From assembly GCA_002364735.1 (NCBI GenBank), contig DEZB01000001.1:62001-126000 (forward strand): a stretch of 64,000 bases of DNA. Reading direction: 5' to 3'. The stretch comes from Bacteroidales bacterium UBA3143. GTDB taxonomy: Bacteria; Bacteroidota; Bacteroidia; Bacteroidales; Dysgonomonadaceae. A model generated the notes under the pieces. It made no database searches, had not been told where the DNA came from, and was given only the letters and a program-made list of their open reading frames with translations. Both the position numbers and the translations under genes were made by a program. Shown in pieces: positions 43,673 to 53,081 of the stretch; within the stretch, counting starts at the first letter, position 1, and every line of letters starts with the position of its first letter.

Positions 43673-46573
43673 TCATCTTTCACACAAATCCTTAAATGGG
43701 CAATACTCGCAATTCTTTACATTCTCTGTTTGCTTAAATGGAATATTCTTGTCGAATAGTTCTTCAATTTTATCGTTCATGAGAACTTCAAATTCATCGA
43801 AATAAATGGATATATCAGTTACCTCATTTTTGTCGCATGTTACAGTCGAAGAGAAATCTTGAAATGAACTACGCATAAAATAAATTCCTGGAGATAATAT
43901 CCTATTGCGTTGCATCATATGATAAAAAAAAGCATAAATAAAGACTTGCAGTATTGGTTTGGGACGTTTATCATTTGAAGAATCAAAAAGATCTTCAAGT
44001 TGTTTGAAGTTCAAGTCTCCTTGACCTGACTTATAATCGATAATTCGCGTTACACCATTTATTTCATCAACCCGATCGATGCTTCCCTTGAAGTTTACAG
44101 CTAATTCGTCGTTTACCTTAAGTTGTTCTCTAAACTTCATTTCTGAGTTGATATAATTGAAGGGTGCTAAGCATGCATCAATCTTCAACACCTGCTTTAT
44201 GTAGTTGCGCAGTGTTTCTCCCACTAAGTAGTTGTTTCCTTTCAGTGGCTTTGGCTTATCAGGTTGTTTGGTATAAAACTCAGCAAAAGCTTGCTCCAAC
44301 TTTGCAGTGAGATATTCATCATTCTTACTGATTTCGTTCAATATAGCAGCAGTAACTGTCTTGCCCTTATATCTCTCGTAAATCACCTGCATAATTTTAT
44401 GCAAGATAGTTCCAAATATGGCATGCTCAATCGATTCTTCTACCTCCTCTTCTTCTGAGAGCTCTTCTACATGCATCAAATAGAAACGTAAAGGACAATC
44501 TATATAGTTATTGAATGAAGAAGCAGATAACGCCTTCTCGCCACCAGCCATAAACTCGCTCAACTTATCCCAAATAGCACCTGTTTTCTTTACCACAATC
44601 GCATCCGAATGTGGCGCTTTTACTTCATAGGTGAAAAGTCGCTCATTCATATTGAACTTATCAGGATAGAGGTACTTAATTTGATAGAAATACCGGCTCA
44701 CTTCGCCCGACTGCGAACCTTCAGACCTTGTATCATAGAGCAGATAAACATTTTTGGCTCGCGATATCATGCGATAGAAGTGATAAGCAAAAATGCTATC
44801 TTGAAACTCATAAGTAGGCATATCAAAACCATTGCGCAGAGTATAAGGTATAAAGGAGTTGGAGGGTTTTTTAAGAGGAAACACACCTTCATTCATTGAT
44901 AGGACAATGATATTTTCAAAATCTAAAACCCTCGTTTCTAAAACACCCATCACTTGCAAGCCAGACAGAGGCTCACCGCTAAATGAAACGCTGAGTGAAA
45001 GTGCCAAACGATCCAGTAACTTAAAGTACGTGTCAAAAGTCATGGAAACAGTCGCATCTTTTAGCGTATCTTCCAATCGCGTGATAGTTTTAAAATACTG
45101 TACCACAAATTCACGCTCCAAGTCCATCGATTCAACATCGTAAATTTGCTCTTCTGTCGGCTCTTCTTTCTGTATTTCTTTCTCCTCTTGCTTTTCTTTG
45201 GTTAGATAACCATAAAGGGAGGTTAAAATCAATTTCAAGTAGTGCGAAATATCCTGCCATTTTTCAATTGGTCGGAAAATGAATTGCAGTAATGGATGTG
45301 CTTGCAGTTGATCTTCGGGAACCATCACCTGATTGTTCTTGAGAATATAATCTTTCAGTTTATCACTTTCATCTTTTGCCGCTGTTTTCACCAACGAATT
45401 GTTTAGTATAGAAATAACATGCCTGAAATAATAATGACGTTGACCATCCTTAAAGCGTACTTTATGTTGTGAATCTGCTAAATACTTTATCAATCCCGAA
45501 ATAGCTGAATGTGTTAAGCTATAACCCATAGTGACATTAATCTTTTCGATAGATGCAGGAACTGAATAGAGAACAGGCAGCAACAAACTCTCATCGGGAA
45601 GCACCACTGCTGTGTTTATTGCCTGAGATGGATTGGCTATTTTTTGATCATCAATAAGTCGATTTAAAATTGAATTGGCTTGCTTTGCTTGACCTACTCC
45701 TGAGGGGACACCCATAATTTCAATATTGATTTTTTTATCAAAACTGGGTCGATCAATTGTGTGTTTCGAAGGAAACAAGGCTCTGTTGCGCTCCACCCAC
45801 AATGAAGCTTTGTTAGCAGGGTCATCCACAAATGGAGATTCATAATCCCAATAGAAATCAGCATTTTCATTTGCTTTTAAATGTTGCAACAATTTTATTT
45901 CAGATGTAGAAAGAGCATGCAATCCCACAAACACCACTTCATTTTCAGGCAAGTTGCTCATTTCTTGATGCTTTGCACGCTCGGCTACTTCACGGTATAT
46001 CATCCCTTGATAAGCAATTCCCTTTTCTTGCAAAAGTGTTCTAAATTCTTTATAAAGCGGCGTCAACACTTGCCAAGTTTCCATAAATTTTTTCTTCGTA
46101 TTGCTATCTTCGTAAGGCATAAAGTTCGTCCAAAACTGACGAATAGCAGCAATTTGACTTTCGGATAAGTAGGTTGAATGTACATCAATTGATTTAAGAT
46201 CAGTTACATTTGTAAATAGCTGTTCTGCATCTACCATATATTTATCCACATCGTCAAAGTCGCTCAACAGCATCTCTCCCCAATAAACAAAGTCATCAAA
46301 AGTTTCATCAGATTTGCTTAACGCAATAAAAAGGTCATATAGCATAACCAACAGATCTATTTTATCCACCAATTGATAGGGCGACAGTTGCTCAATGAAC
46401 TCATTGATGGTGATAACTTGAGGAGAAAAAAGAGGTTTATCTGCTATTTCAGCTAAATACTTTTGAAAAAACAAACCCGCTCGTCTGTTTGGAAAAACAA
46501 ATGTGTGTTGGTGAAGTTTATCTCCATATTGGGTGTAGAAAGTCTGAGCTATGCGATATAGGAATGGTGTCAT
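43673..46573 (-). CDS. AddB-like PD-(D/E)XK nuclease/helicase-fold protein
   Basis: A 966-aa protein. The N-terminal half resembles an inactivated superfamily-1 helicase fold (FVFPNRRAGLFFQKYLAE at 25-42). The C-terminal third has a RecB-type nuclease with LSASSFNNYIDCPLRFYLMHVEEL, the PD-(D/E)XK core RIIDYKSG near residue 865 and an iron-sulfur Cys cluster CEYCPFKDLC at the end. This matches the AddB subunit of the AddAB double-strand-break resection enzyme. The usual AddA/UvrD partner is not adjacent; upstream is 1.2 kb of repetitive DNA. The start ATG is 46571-46573. Confidence 0.85.
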   Translation of the reverse strand: MTPFLYRIAQTFYTQYGDKLHQHTFVFPNRRAGLFFQKYLAEIADKPLFSPQVITINEFIEQLSPYQLVDKIDLLVMLYDLFIALSKSDETFDDFVYWGEMLLSDFDDVDKYMVDAEQLFTNVTDLKSIDVHSTYLSESQIAAIRQFWTNFMPYEDSNTKKKFMETWQVLTPLYKEFRTLLQEKGIAYQGMIYREVAERAKHQEMSNLPENEVVFVGLHALSTSEIKLLQHLKANENADFYWDYESPFVDDPANKASLWVERNRALFPSKHTIDRPSFDKKINIEIMGVPSGVGQAKQANSILNRLIDDQKIANPSQAINTAVVLPDESLLLPVLYSVPASIEKINVTMGYSLTHSAISGLIKYLADSQHKVRFKDGQRHYYFRHVISILNNSLVKTAAKDESDKLKDYILKNNQVMVPEDQLQAHPLLQFIFRPIEKWQDISHYLKLILTSLYGYLTKEKQEEKEIQKEEPTEEQIYDVESMDLEREFVVQYFKTITRLEDTLKDATVSMTFDTYFKLLDRLALSLSVSFSGEPLSGLQVMGVLETRVLDFENIIVLSMNEGVFPLKKPSNSFIPYTLRNGFDMPTYEFQDSIFAYHFYRMISRAKNVYLLYDTRSEGSQSGEVSRYFYQIKYLYPDKFNMNERLFTYEVKAPHSDAIVVKKTGAIWDKLSEFMAGGEKALSASSFNNYIDCPLRFYLMHVEELSEEEEVEESIEHAIFGTILHKIMQVIYERYKGKTVTAAILNEISKNDEYLTAKLEQAFAEFYTKQPDKPKPLKGNNYLVGETLRNYIKQVLKIDACLAPFNYINSEMKFREQLKVNDELAVNFKGSIDRVDEINGVTRIIDYKSGQGDLNFKQLEDLFDSSNDKRPKPILQVFIYAFFYHMMQRNRILSPGIYFMRSSFQDFSSTVTCDKNEVTDISIYFDEFEVLMNDKIEELFDKNIPFKQTENVKNCEYCPFKDLCER

Positions 46574-47810
46574 TGTAATGTGATAGGTGTTTCTACAAAA
46601 ATAGTGAAATTAATGGAAATACAATCTAAATGAGGCGTGGGTTTTGTTTTGTGGGGTGGAATAATAGAAAATGGAAAATTGAAAGGTGAAAATCGGGAAA
46701 TGCGGTGTGACAAAGCTGCAAATAAGAATATTTGGAATAAGGCAAAGGAATTGTAACTGTAATAATATCGATTTATCTCGCCTCGCAGAAATTGATCCCA
46801 CTTATTCTCATGTGCTTGCTCATTTTCTTCTTTGAGATATAGAAAACCAAATTTTCTTTCTCAATCACATTTAACGCAGCTCAATTCAATTGTAATTCGA
46901 TTCCGTTTAACGGTGAATTTATACTTAAAAACATAAATCAGACCTGTTTAATGTTACTTTACTCCAATCTGGATTGATTTCTACTTTCTTCAATCTAATT
47001 TTATCCAAATCAAAAAAATTTAAGCTCAATTTACTTTAAGAAAGTGCAATCTGAAGCCATTTCCTACTTTCTGCTTGCTAAGAAACCACAAACCAACATG
47101 ATTTGCACTTTCTGTCGAACAAGAAGACTCGTTTAAAAAAAATATAGCTTACTTGAAGTTAAGAAACCACATTTCAAACCAATTTTCTACTTTTGTAAAA
47201 GTTATTTAGCATAAAACAAGTTGATTTGGATCAAATGGAGAGAAAGCACCCATTTTTCAACTTGGTTTGAATAAAATAAAGAGTAAGAAACCGATATTCG
47301 CTACAAATTTTCACTTTATTCAATTGAATAAAGTGTTTTCAAAGAAAAATGCACTTTTGTAAATGTAATTGAGCTTAAAACAGAACGATTTGCACTTATT
47401 AAGAAGTAAGAAACTACAATACAGGTGCAGTTTCCACTTTTGTTTAAACAAATAAGTGGAATCAGACCTATTTGGTAGTAATTGAGTTGAAGAAACCGAT
47501 ATTTGAGTTGATTTCTACTTTCTATAGATGAAGAAACCACTTTTCATTATCGATTTGCACTTTATTAATTTGTTTTTTCCTAAAACTCATCAGTTTTCGT
47601 AATATATGAACTTGATTAATTAATCGAAATATCAGACTGAAATAAAAGTATGAAATGAGACGTGAGGAAATGAGGTATGAAATCAAGGCTTGTATTTTTT
47701 TGTGACTTAGCGTCATTGGTAGAAATACAAACGAGAAAGAAGCGAAGTCATTTAAGTAAAATGGAAAAATATGGTGCGGGAGTGTAGCTTTTGATAGAAA
47801 AATGCTAAGA
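46574..47810. other. Long intergenic region with a degenerate tandem array
   Basis: A 1.24-kb gap. The centre (about 46916-47572) holds a degenerate 41-bp tandem array, listed separately. The flanks 46574-46900 and 47580-47810 show no recognisable gene. Short open frames here have no start context, composition or family support. Confidence 0.6.
46916..47572. repeat. Degenerate 41-bp tandem repeat array
   Basis: Six clear units begin AAGAAACC or AAGAAACT at 47080, 47161, 47285, 47408, 47490 and 47531. The distances 81, 124, 123, 82 and 41 are all multiples of 41 within one base. The in-between units are more diverged but still end in ATTT-(G/C/T)-(C/T)-ACTTT. One at 47121 begins AAGAAGAC, exactly in phase. 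Unit plan: AAGAAACC, a variable middle of 12-14 nt, TTTSYACTTT, then A/T-rich sequence. About 16 units fit. The period is not a multiple of three, so it is non-coding. Confidence 0.75.
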
Positions 47811-48950
47811 CTACTGAATAGCTTTCCCCCACTCTGTATCTTCGTAAGCCGCATTAAGTCTGGGTAATGCATCTTGCGGAATATATACAGACAGCCCACT
47901 ATGATTAATAATGTCGATGTTGATTAACTTCGGAGTATTTCGTTTGAAGATCACTGCTTTGTCTAATAATATTTCTAATCGTGCTATTTGTTCGGATGTT
48001 GCTGTTTGTTTCATATATTCACCATAGTCGAAGAATAAATGTGGTTTTCCATTTCGGTCATAATATTGCACTTTATCTATTTCCTCTTGGGTAAGCGATG
48101 GCGCTATCTCTCTGGTAAGTGCTACCAGAGATTCCATTTCAGAAGTGCGTACCAAACTAATGGCGCCTGACCGAAAAGCACCTTGCTGCGCTTCAATATA
48201 ATTGAAATGCACTTGAGCAAAACCCTCTAAATCTGTTTTTGGTTTGTAAAGCAAACCTAATGAAGTTTTGTAAATAGGAGTAAACCCTGGGCTCAGCATC
48301 TCTGGAGCTGATGCTAACAAATAGTCTGTTTTGTTGCGTAAAGCATAAGCAATTTCAACGCCCGACATAAAGCACATCTCGGAGGCTATAAACTCAAACA
48401 TGCCATCGGGAATGGCAGCAACAAAATCAGTCAATTCCATCTCGCGTTCATTATCCTCAAAGATAGAGCGTGGAACAACGCTTTTCATACCTCCAGATGG
48501 TGCACCCCAGCCGATTGGATCACTAAAAGACCCTGCAGGCAACCAACCATTAGCATGACTGAAGAGCAGCATCCCATAACTTTCTCCAGGAGCAACTACT
48601 TTTGTATCAGCAATAACTTGACTAAATAATTCAGGTGATGCAGAATTCTTATTTGTATATTTTCGCAACGTATCCGTTACAATTACACCTTTTCGTTCTT
48701 TGAACTTTATTAGCATCGGTCTATCATTATCCCTACTGTCAGCAAGAACAACGAGTTGTCCCATAGTCATCGGATCCCACCCTTCCTTGAGTGCTTCAAA
48801 TATATCTTCCACTTCATCAGACAGACTATTGTCTCCTGCCAAATAGATCAATAACGTGCGTCCTTTGGGTATATCAAAATCACACGCTTTCTCATCTATA
48901 CAAGAGAATGATGTTAGCAACAAAAGTAGGTATATAAAAATCTTTTCCAT
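47811..48950 (-). CDS. Clostripain-like (C11) cysteine peptidase lipoprotein
   Basis: A 379-aa exported lipoprotein (lipobox LTSFSC, Cys17). C11 signatures: LLIYLAGDNSLSDEVEDIFEAL near 33-54, the catalytic His132 in LLFSHANGWLPAG and the catalytic Cys193 in ASEMCFMSGVEIAYALR. It lacks the self-processing region of clostridial clostripain, as do other short Bacteroidales homologues. Such proteins are thought to act at the surface or in the periplasm on peptides. It is divergent from the DUF5106 gene and may share the regulatory gap with it. Confidence 0.87.
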   Translation of the reverse strand: MEKIFIYLLLLLTSFSCIDEKACDFDIPKGRTLLIYLAGDNSLSDEVEDIFEALKEGWDPMTMGQLVVLADSRDNDRPMLIKFKERKGVIVTDTLRKYTNKNSASPELFSQVIADTKVVAPGESYGMLLFSHANGWLPAGSFSDPIGWGAPSGGMKSVVPRSIFEDNEREMELTDFVAAIPDGMFEFIASEMCFMSGVEIAYALRNKTDYLLASAPEMLSPGFTPIYKTSLGLLYKPKTDLEGFAQVHFNYIEAQQGAFRSGAISLVRTSEMESLVALTREIAPSLTQEEIDKVQYYDRNGKPHLFFDYGEYMKQTATSEQIARLEILLDKAVIFKRNTPKLINIDIINHSGLSVYIPQDALPRLNAAYEDTEWGKAIQ

Positions 48951-49054
48951 TTTTCGTTCTTCAAATAGACTATCGCAATGAGATAGCAGACAACAAATCT
49001 AACGTTTTTTTCGTAAGTTTGTTCTTTAAAGATATATAAACTGTCACAATCGAA

Positions 49055-50047
49055 ATGATTATTAAATTAAACTTCCTACTGTTTGTCTTAACGCTATTCG
49101 CCTGCGTATACTTAGGTAGCTGTACCTCATCAAACACTAAAGACAATAACAATAATTCATTGAAGAAAAGATATAGTGCTATAGAAATGAAAAACTCAGG
49201 CAATGCTTTTGCATTACCGGAAATACCTTTATTAATAGCAGGTACGCAAGAAGGTGCCATCTATTTGTCTAAACATTATTGGGATCTATTTCCCTTCACT
49301 GATACTCAACTTATTTCTCAACCCGACATTACAGAGCAGGGCTTTGTAGACTACATCCAATTACTAAACGAAATCCCTTATGACCATGCTGTAAACTCTA
49401 TTAGAATCATGTTAGACAAAGCAAAAGTGGAACATGCGATGTACAACCATTTGGCATCGTTATTTGAGAAATATCTATACGAGCCAAATTCTCCTTTTCG
49501 TAACGACGAATTGTACATCCCTGTATTAGAAAACACGTTGAAATCGGGGCTTTTATCTGATTCCAATCAATCGGTTTATAGTTTTCAACAAGAAATGATA
49601 TTGAAAAACAGACCAGGTAGTCAGGCAACCGATTTTATTTATACGCTCTCCAATGGTGACAAAGGAAGTATGCACGCAATAGAAAGTGATTATTTGATTA
49701 TTTTCTACACAAATCCCGATTGTCCGACCTGTGCAAGAGTTACACAAGAAATGGAAAATTCATCCATTCTCAAAAGTATCTTTTCCCTCAATAGTTCCGA
49801 TAAAAAATTACTGACAATTTTGAGTATATATCCCGACAGCAACCTCGATTTCTGGTGCAAAATGTTGCCAAAAATGCCTAAAAACAATTGGATGAATGCT
49901 TATGATGATGACACACAAATCACTAATAATAAGCTGTATGACATTAAGGCCATTCCAACACTTTACTTATTAGATCGTGATAAGATAGTACGCTTGAAAG
50001 ACACATCTCTTGAAGAAATTGAAGGTTACTTTATGAAAGTAAGATAA
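49055..50047 (+). CDS. DUF5106/thioredoxin-like lipoprotein
   Basis: A 330-aa lipoprotein: signal ending in lipobox LGSC (Cys23). A central helical region (about 60-180) fits DUF5106, followed by a thioredoxin fold with the CPTC motif at residues 223-226 (NPDCPTCARVTQEM) and the cis-Pro loop IKAIPTLYLLDRD near 307-316. It is probably periplasmic, with disulfide- or peroxide-related redox function. Divergent from the C11 peptidase gene. Such TlpA/DUF5106 proteins are common in Bacteroidales. Confidence 0.8.
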   Translation: MIIKLNFLLFVLTLFACVYLGSCTSSNTKDNNNNSLKKRYSAIEMKNSGNAFALPEIPLLIAGTQEGAIYLSKHYWDLFPFTDTQLISQPDITEQGFVDYIQLLNEIPYDHAVNSIRIMLDKAKVEHAMYNHLASLFEKYLYEPNSPFRNDELYIPVLENTLKSGLLSDSNQSVYSFQQEMILKNRPGSQATDFIYTLSNGDKGSMHAIESDYLIIFYTNPDCPTCARVTQEMENSSILKSIFSLNSSDKKLLTILSIYPDSNLDFWCKMLPKMPKNNWMNAYDDDTQITNNKLYDIKAIPTLYLLDRDKIVRLKDTSLEEIEGYFMKVR

Positions 50048-50166
50048 TACTGGTTGTTTGAAATTATTTTAAGATTAAATTCATTTTCCTTTCAAACAAA
50101 ATATTAGTAATCCTGTTAAACATGAATTCATAATAGCTTTCTGAAATAACTAACAATTTATACAAC

Positions 50167-51030
50167 ATGAAGTGGATTAAGAGAAACGATAGCGATACAC
50201 ACTATGAGGATCGCCGAGGCAAAAGCATGAAACGTGGTGCAATAGGTGGAATTGGTGGACTGATAGTAGTTGTGATTGCCTTGCTATTGGGTCAAAACCC
50301 TTTGGAGATGTTAAACTTAGTGGGTGCTGGAGCGGAGCAAGGAACTGAAGTTTACGATAGCAGTAGAGCAAATGAAAATGAAGATCTAAAGATATTTTCT
50401 CTGGGTGTATTCAATAGTGCAAATGATGTATGGAGTGAAATTTTCAGAGAACAATTGGGCAAAGAGTATCGCAAACCTGTTTTTGTAACTTTTACAGATC
50501 AGACACGTTCAGAATGTGGTGGAGCATCCGCCGAAACAGGTCCTTTTTATTGTCAGTTAGATGAGAAAGTGTATATCGACTTGTCGTTCTTTCATGTACT
50601 TTCTCAACGCTTTAAGGCACCGGGAGATTTGGCGATGGCTTATGTGACTGCGCACGAAGTGGGTCATCACGTGCAAAAACTATTAGGAACGCTTGATCAA
50701 TTGAATCAATACCTTGGCAGGATCAGTGAAGTTGAATATAATAAATTGAACGTTAAGTTGGAGTTGCAAGCCGACTTTTTTGCTGGTCTGTGGGCACATC
50801 AGGCTCAGAAGATGGGCATTATTCTTTTAGAACCTGGCGATTTGGAGTCTGCCATTCAAGCTGCAGAAGCAATCGGAGACGATCGTCTACAAAAACAGGC
50901 ACAAGGTTATACTTCACCCGATTCTTTTACACATGGAACTTCAGCACAGCGCATGTATTGGTTCAACAAAGGTTATCAAACAGGAGATATCAGAATGAGT
51001 GACACATTTAATGATCCAAGTTTAAATTAA
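50167..51030 (+). CDS. Neutral zinc metallopeptidase (YpfJ family)
   Basis: A 287-aa membrane-anchored protein. A basic N-terminus (MKWIKRNDSDTHYEDRRGKS) precedes a glycine-rich transmembrane helix at ~25-42. QTRSECGGASAETGPFYCQLDEKVYIDL and the zinc motif HEVGHH (163-168) with QADFFAGLWA as third-ligand region are diagnostic of the family. The C-terminus TSAQRMYWFNKGYQTG fits. Function of the family is unknown. Single-gene unit. Confidence 0.93.
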   Translation: MKWIKRNDSDTHYEDRRGKSMKRGAIGGIGGLIVVVIALLLGQNPLEMLNLVGAGAEQGTEVYDSSRANENEDLKIFSLGVFNSANDVWSEIFREQLGKEYRKPVFVTFTDQTRSECGGASAETGPFYCQLDEKVYIDLSFFHVLSQRFKAPGDLAMAYVTAHEVGHHVQKLLGTLDQLNQYLGRISEVEYNKLNVKLELQADFFAGLWAHQAQKMGIILLEPGDLESAIQAAEAIGDDRLQKQAQGYTSPDSFTHGTSAQRMYWFNKGYQTGDIRMSDTFNDPSLN

Positions 51031-51358
51031 AATGAAGTAGGGATACAATTCTATATATTAAAGTTTGCTTTGCCTAAATGTTTTAGTTGTCACTCACATT
51101 GCCTTATAATCATTTGGCTGGTTTAGTATGAAGTGCATGCTTTGCACGTTTACCCCATTGACCTAAAATGCTTTATGAAATATTATCGGTTATAGAAAAT
51201 GCTTCATCAATTAATGCTTGATGTTTACTGACAATAATATACTGTTTTTTCTAAACCTGAAATACAATAAATTTACGCACAACTTTCTTTTTTTATATTT
51301 TATACTACTGTCCACAAAGTTCATTTAACTTTGTACAAAACAATGAAGAAATAATGAA
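51031..51358. other. Intergenic region upstream of the OFA transporter
   Basis: A 328-nt AT-rich gap. TAACTTTG at 51326-51333 is a -7 candidate 25 nt before the transporter's ATG. A short interrupted palindrome GTGCATGCTTTGCAC is near 51133. Nothing else was seen. Confidence 0.45.
51326..51333 (+). promoter_or_regulatory. -7 element of the OFA transporter promoter
   Basis: TAACTTTG matches TAnnTTTG, 25 nt before the ATG at 51359. The same sequence, followed by GTA, is found upstream of the outer-membrane pair (5300-5307). Confidence 0.5.
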
Positions 51359-52609
51359 ATGATTAAAATCGAAAAGAGATGGTTTATAGCCATAATAGCA
51401 ACCCTTATCCATTTGTCTTTGGGCACAGTATATGCTTGGAGTTTTTTTCAAACTCCCATTACAGAACTTTCAGGATGGAGCAACACGGAAGTAGCATGGA
51501 CATTTAGTTTATCAATATTTATGTTGGGAGTTACTGCCGCTTGGGGAGGAACTAAGATTGAACGTTATGGTCATCGCAGATTGGCTATCATAGGAGGTGT
51601 CATGTATGCTTCGGCATATATATTTGCTGCTTTTGCTCTCTCCTCAGCCAATTTATGGTTGCTTTATCTTTCTTTTGGTATAATGGGAGGAGCAGGATTA
51701 GGCTTGGCTTATGTCACTCCAGTTGCTACTGTATCAAAATGGTTTACGGATAAACAAGGATTGGCAACAGGCATGGTAGTCATGGGCTTTGGATTGGGTG
51801 CATTGGTCATGTCTAAATTGTTAGCGCCCTTATTTATGCATCTCAGCAATGATAGTCTCAGCAAAACGTTTCTATACATTGGCTTCACTCTTCTTGTACT
51901 TTTACCCTTTAGTGCATCTTTTCTTCAACTGCCTCCATCATCAAAGAAGAATGTAATTGAGCCCTCTACTCCACCCATTGTCTCAGCTTATAAATATATT
52001 TTCTCACAGTCATTTATCATTCTGTGGTTCATGTTTATGATAAACATTGTGGCAGGCATGATTTTCATATCGTTTCAGTCTCCTCTGCTACAAGACATAT
52101 TGAGATTTCGAATGCCTTCGTCAACTAACTTTTCAGATCCCTCTGTTGTCAATTCCCTAACAACAGCTGGTGCAACGCTTATTGCAGTTAGCTCTATATT
52201 TAATGGTCTGGGACGATTCTTCTGGGGTGCAGTTTCTGATAAGATTGGACGTATCACTACATTTAGAGCGTTACTTGCATTACAAGCACTCATTTTTATC
52301 GGTCTAATTTTTGTATCTCATCCTATTTGGTTTTTTATCTTTGTTTGTATCGTGCTACTCTGTTATGGAGGAGGTTTTGGTGTAATTCCTTCTCTCATTA
52401 ACGATAGTTACGGTGCAAAGTTGATGCCGGCACTTTACGGAGCAGTTTTAACAGCTTGGGGTGTCGGAGGAATTATAGGTCCTCAAATAGTAGCATTTAT
52501 GAAAGACAAATATCCTACTAATGCTGGATTCTATGCATTTTTGATTGGGAGTATCATTTTACTTGTTGGATTTGCATTATCATTTTTTTATAAAGAAAAA
52601 AAAATGTGA
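51359..52609 (+). CDS. OFA-family MFS transporter (oxalate/formate antiporter-like)
   Basis: A 416-aa permease with twelve transmembrane segments. The start IATLIHLSLGTVYAWSFFQTPI and GGAGLGLAYVTPVATVSKWF with DKQGLATGMVVMGFGLGA are diagnostic for the OFA subfamily. NGLGRFFWGAVSDKIGR starts the second half. OxlT of Oxalobacter exchanges oxalate for formate; most homologues have unknown monocarboxylate or other substrates. No metabolic gene sits beside it to suggest one. Confidence 0.9.
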   Translation: MIKIEKRWFIAIIATLIHLSLGTVYAWSFFQTPITELSGWSNTEVAWTFSLSIFMLGVTAAWGGTKIERYGHRRLAIIGGVMYASAYIFAAFALSSANLWLLYLSFGIMGGAGLGLAYVTPVATVSKWFTDKQGLATGMVVMGFGLGALVMSKLLAPLFMHLSNDSLSKTFLYIGFTLLVLLPFSASFLQLPPSSKKNVIEPSTPPIVSAYKYIFSQSFIILWFMFMINIVAGMIFISFQSPLLQDILRFRMPSSTNFSDPSVVNSLTTAGATLIAVSSIFNGLGRFFWGAVSDKIGRITTFRALLALQALIFIGLIFVSHPIWFFIFVCIVLLCYGGGFGVIPSLINDSYGAKLMPALYGAVLTAWGVGGIIGPQIVAFMKDKYPTNAGFYAFLIGSIILLVGFALSFFYKEKKM

Positions 52610-53081
52610 ATGGGTAAAGTTGAAAAACATTGTCTTCTAAGAATAAATAAAATGCGTAATGCGAGTAATAAAAGCAACATTAGCAATTTTTTGACCGGAT
52701 TGTATAGCTATAAAAAAGTTTCGGCAAAATCGATAAACGATCTTGCCGAAGTTGTCTGCAATGTGTAGTGTGAGTCTGTCCATCGTATAAACATAACTTG
52801 TATAAAATAGTTCAGTACAAATACGTTAAACATAGGGGTTTTTCGATAAAATGTTTACTTTTGTCTTGTAATTTCAACAAAAAGAATAGTTATATACAAT
52901 TTTCTCCCTTACAGCATTGAGATATATATAATTTTGAGGTTATTTTTTTAAGTAGTTTATCACGAAATTTGTCCCAAAAAAGATGAAGTTTGTGATAGCT
53001 TAATGTTTGAAAAAAATAGTTTTAAGTATTGTTGCTACATTATATCAAATTATACTCACTTTATTTTAATGAAAAAATTAA
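52610..53081. other. Intergenic region before the hybrid kinase
   Basis: A 470-nt gap. It holds a strong stem-loop at 52720-52750 and a -7 candidate TACTTTTG at 52856-52863 that would leave a leader of about 220 nt for the hybrid kinase. No gene is supported. Confidence 0.45.
52720..52750. other. Stem-loop, orientation unclear
   Basis: TTCGGCAAAATCG (52720-52732) and CGATCTTGCCGAA (52738-52750) pair over 13 positions with one mismatch around a 5-nt loop. T-rich sequence follows only on the minus strand, where no gene ends, so it is not an obvious terminator of the OFA transporter. Confidence 0.6.

Noticed and set aside
46610..46801. Small open frame before the AddB-like gene
   Set aside because: Hydrophobic by AT-richness only, no start context, and no continuation into a recognisable protein.
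46916..47572. CRISPR array
   Set aside because: Repeats are degenerate and there is no constant repeat/unique spacer alternation. No cas gene is in the window.
47522..47899. Open frame overlapping the end of the C11 peptidase gene
   Set aside because: It partly overlaps a well-supported gene in another frame and partly lies in AT-rich non-coding DNA. No family features.
52720..52750. Terminator of the OFA transporter
   Set aside because: The stem is strong, but no T-run follows on the plus strand and it lies over 100 nt past the stop. It is reported only as a stem-loop.
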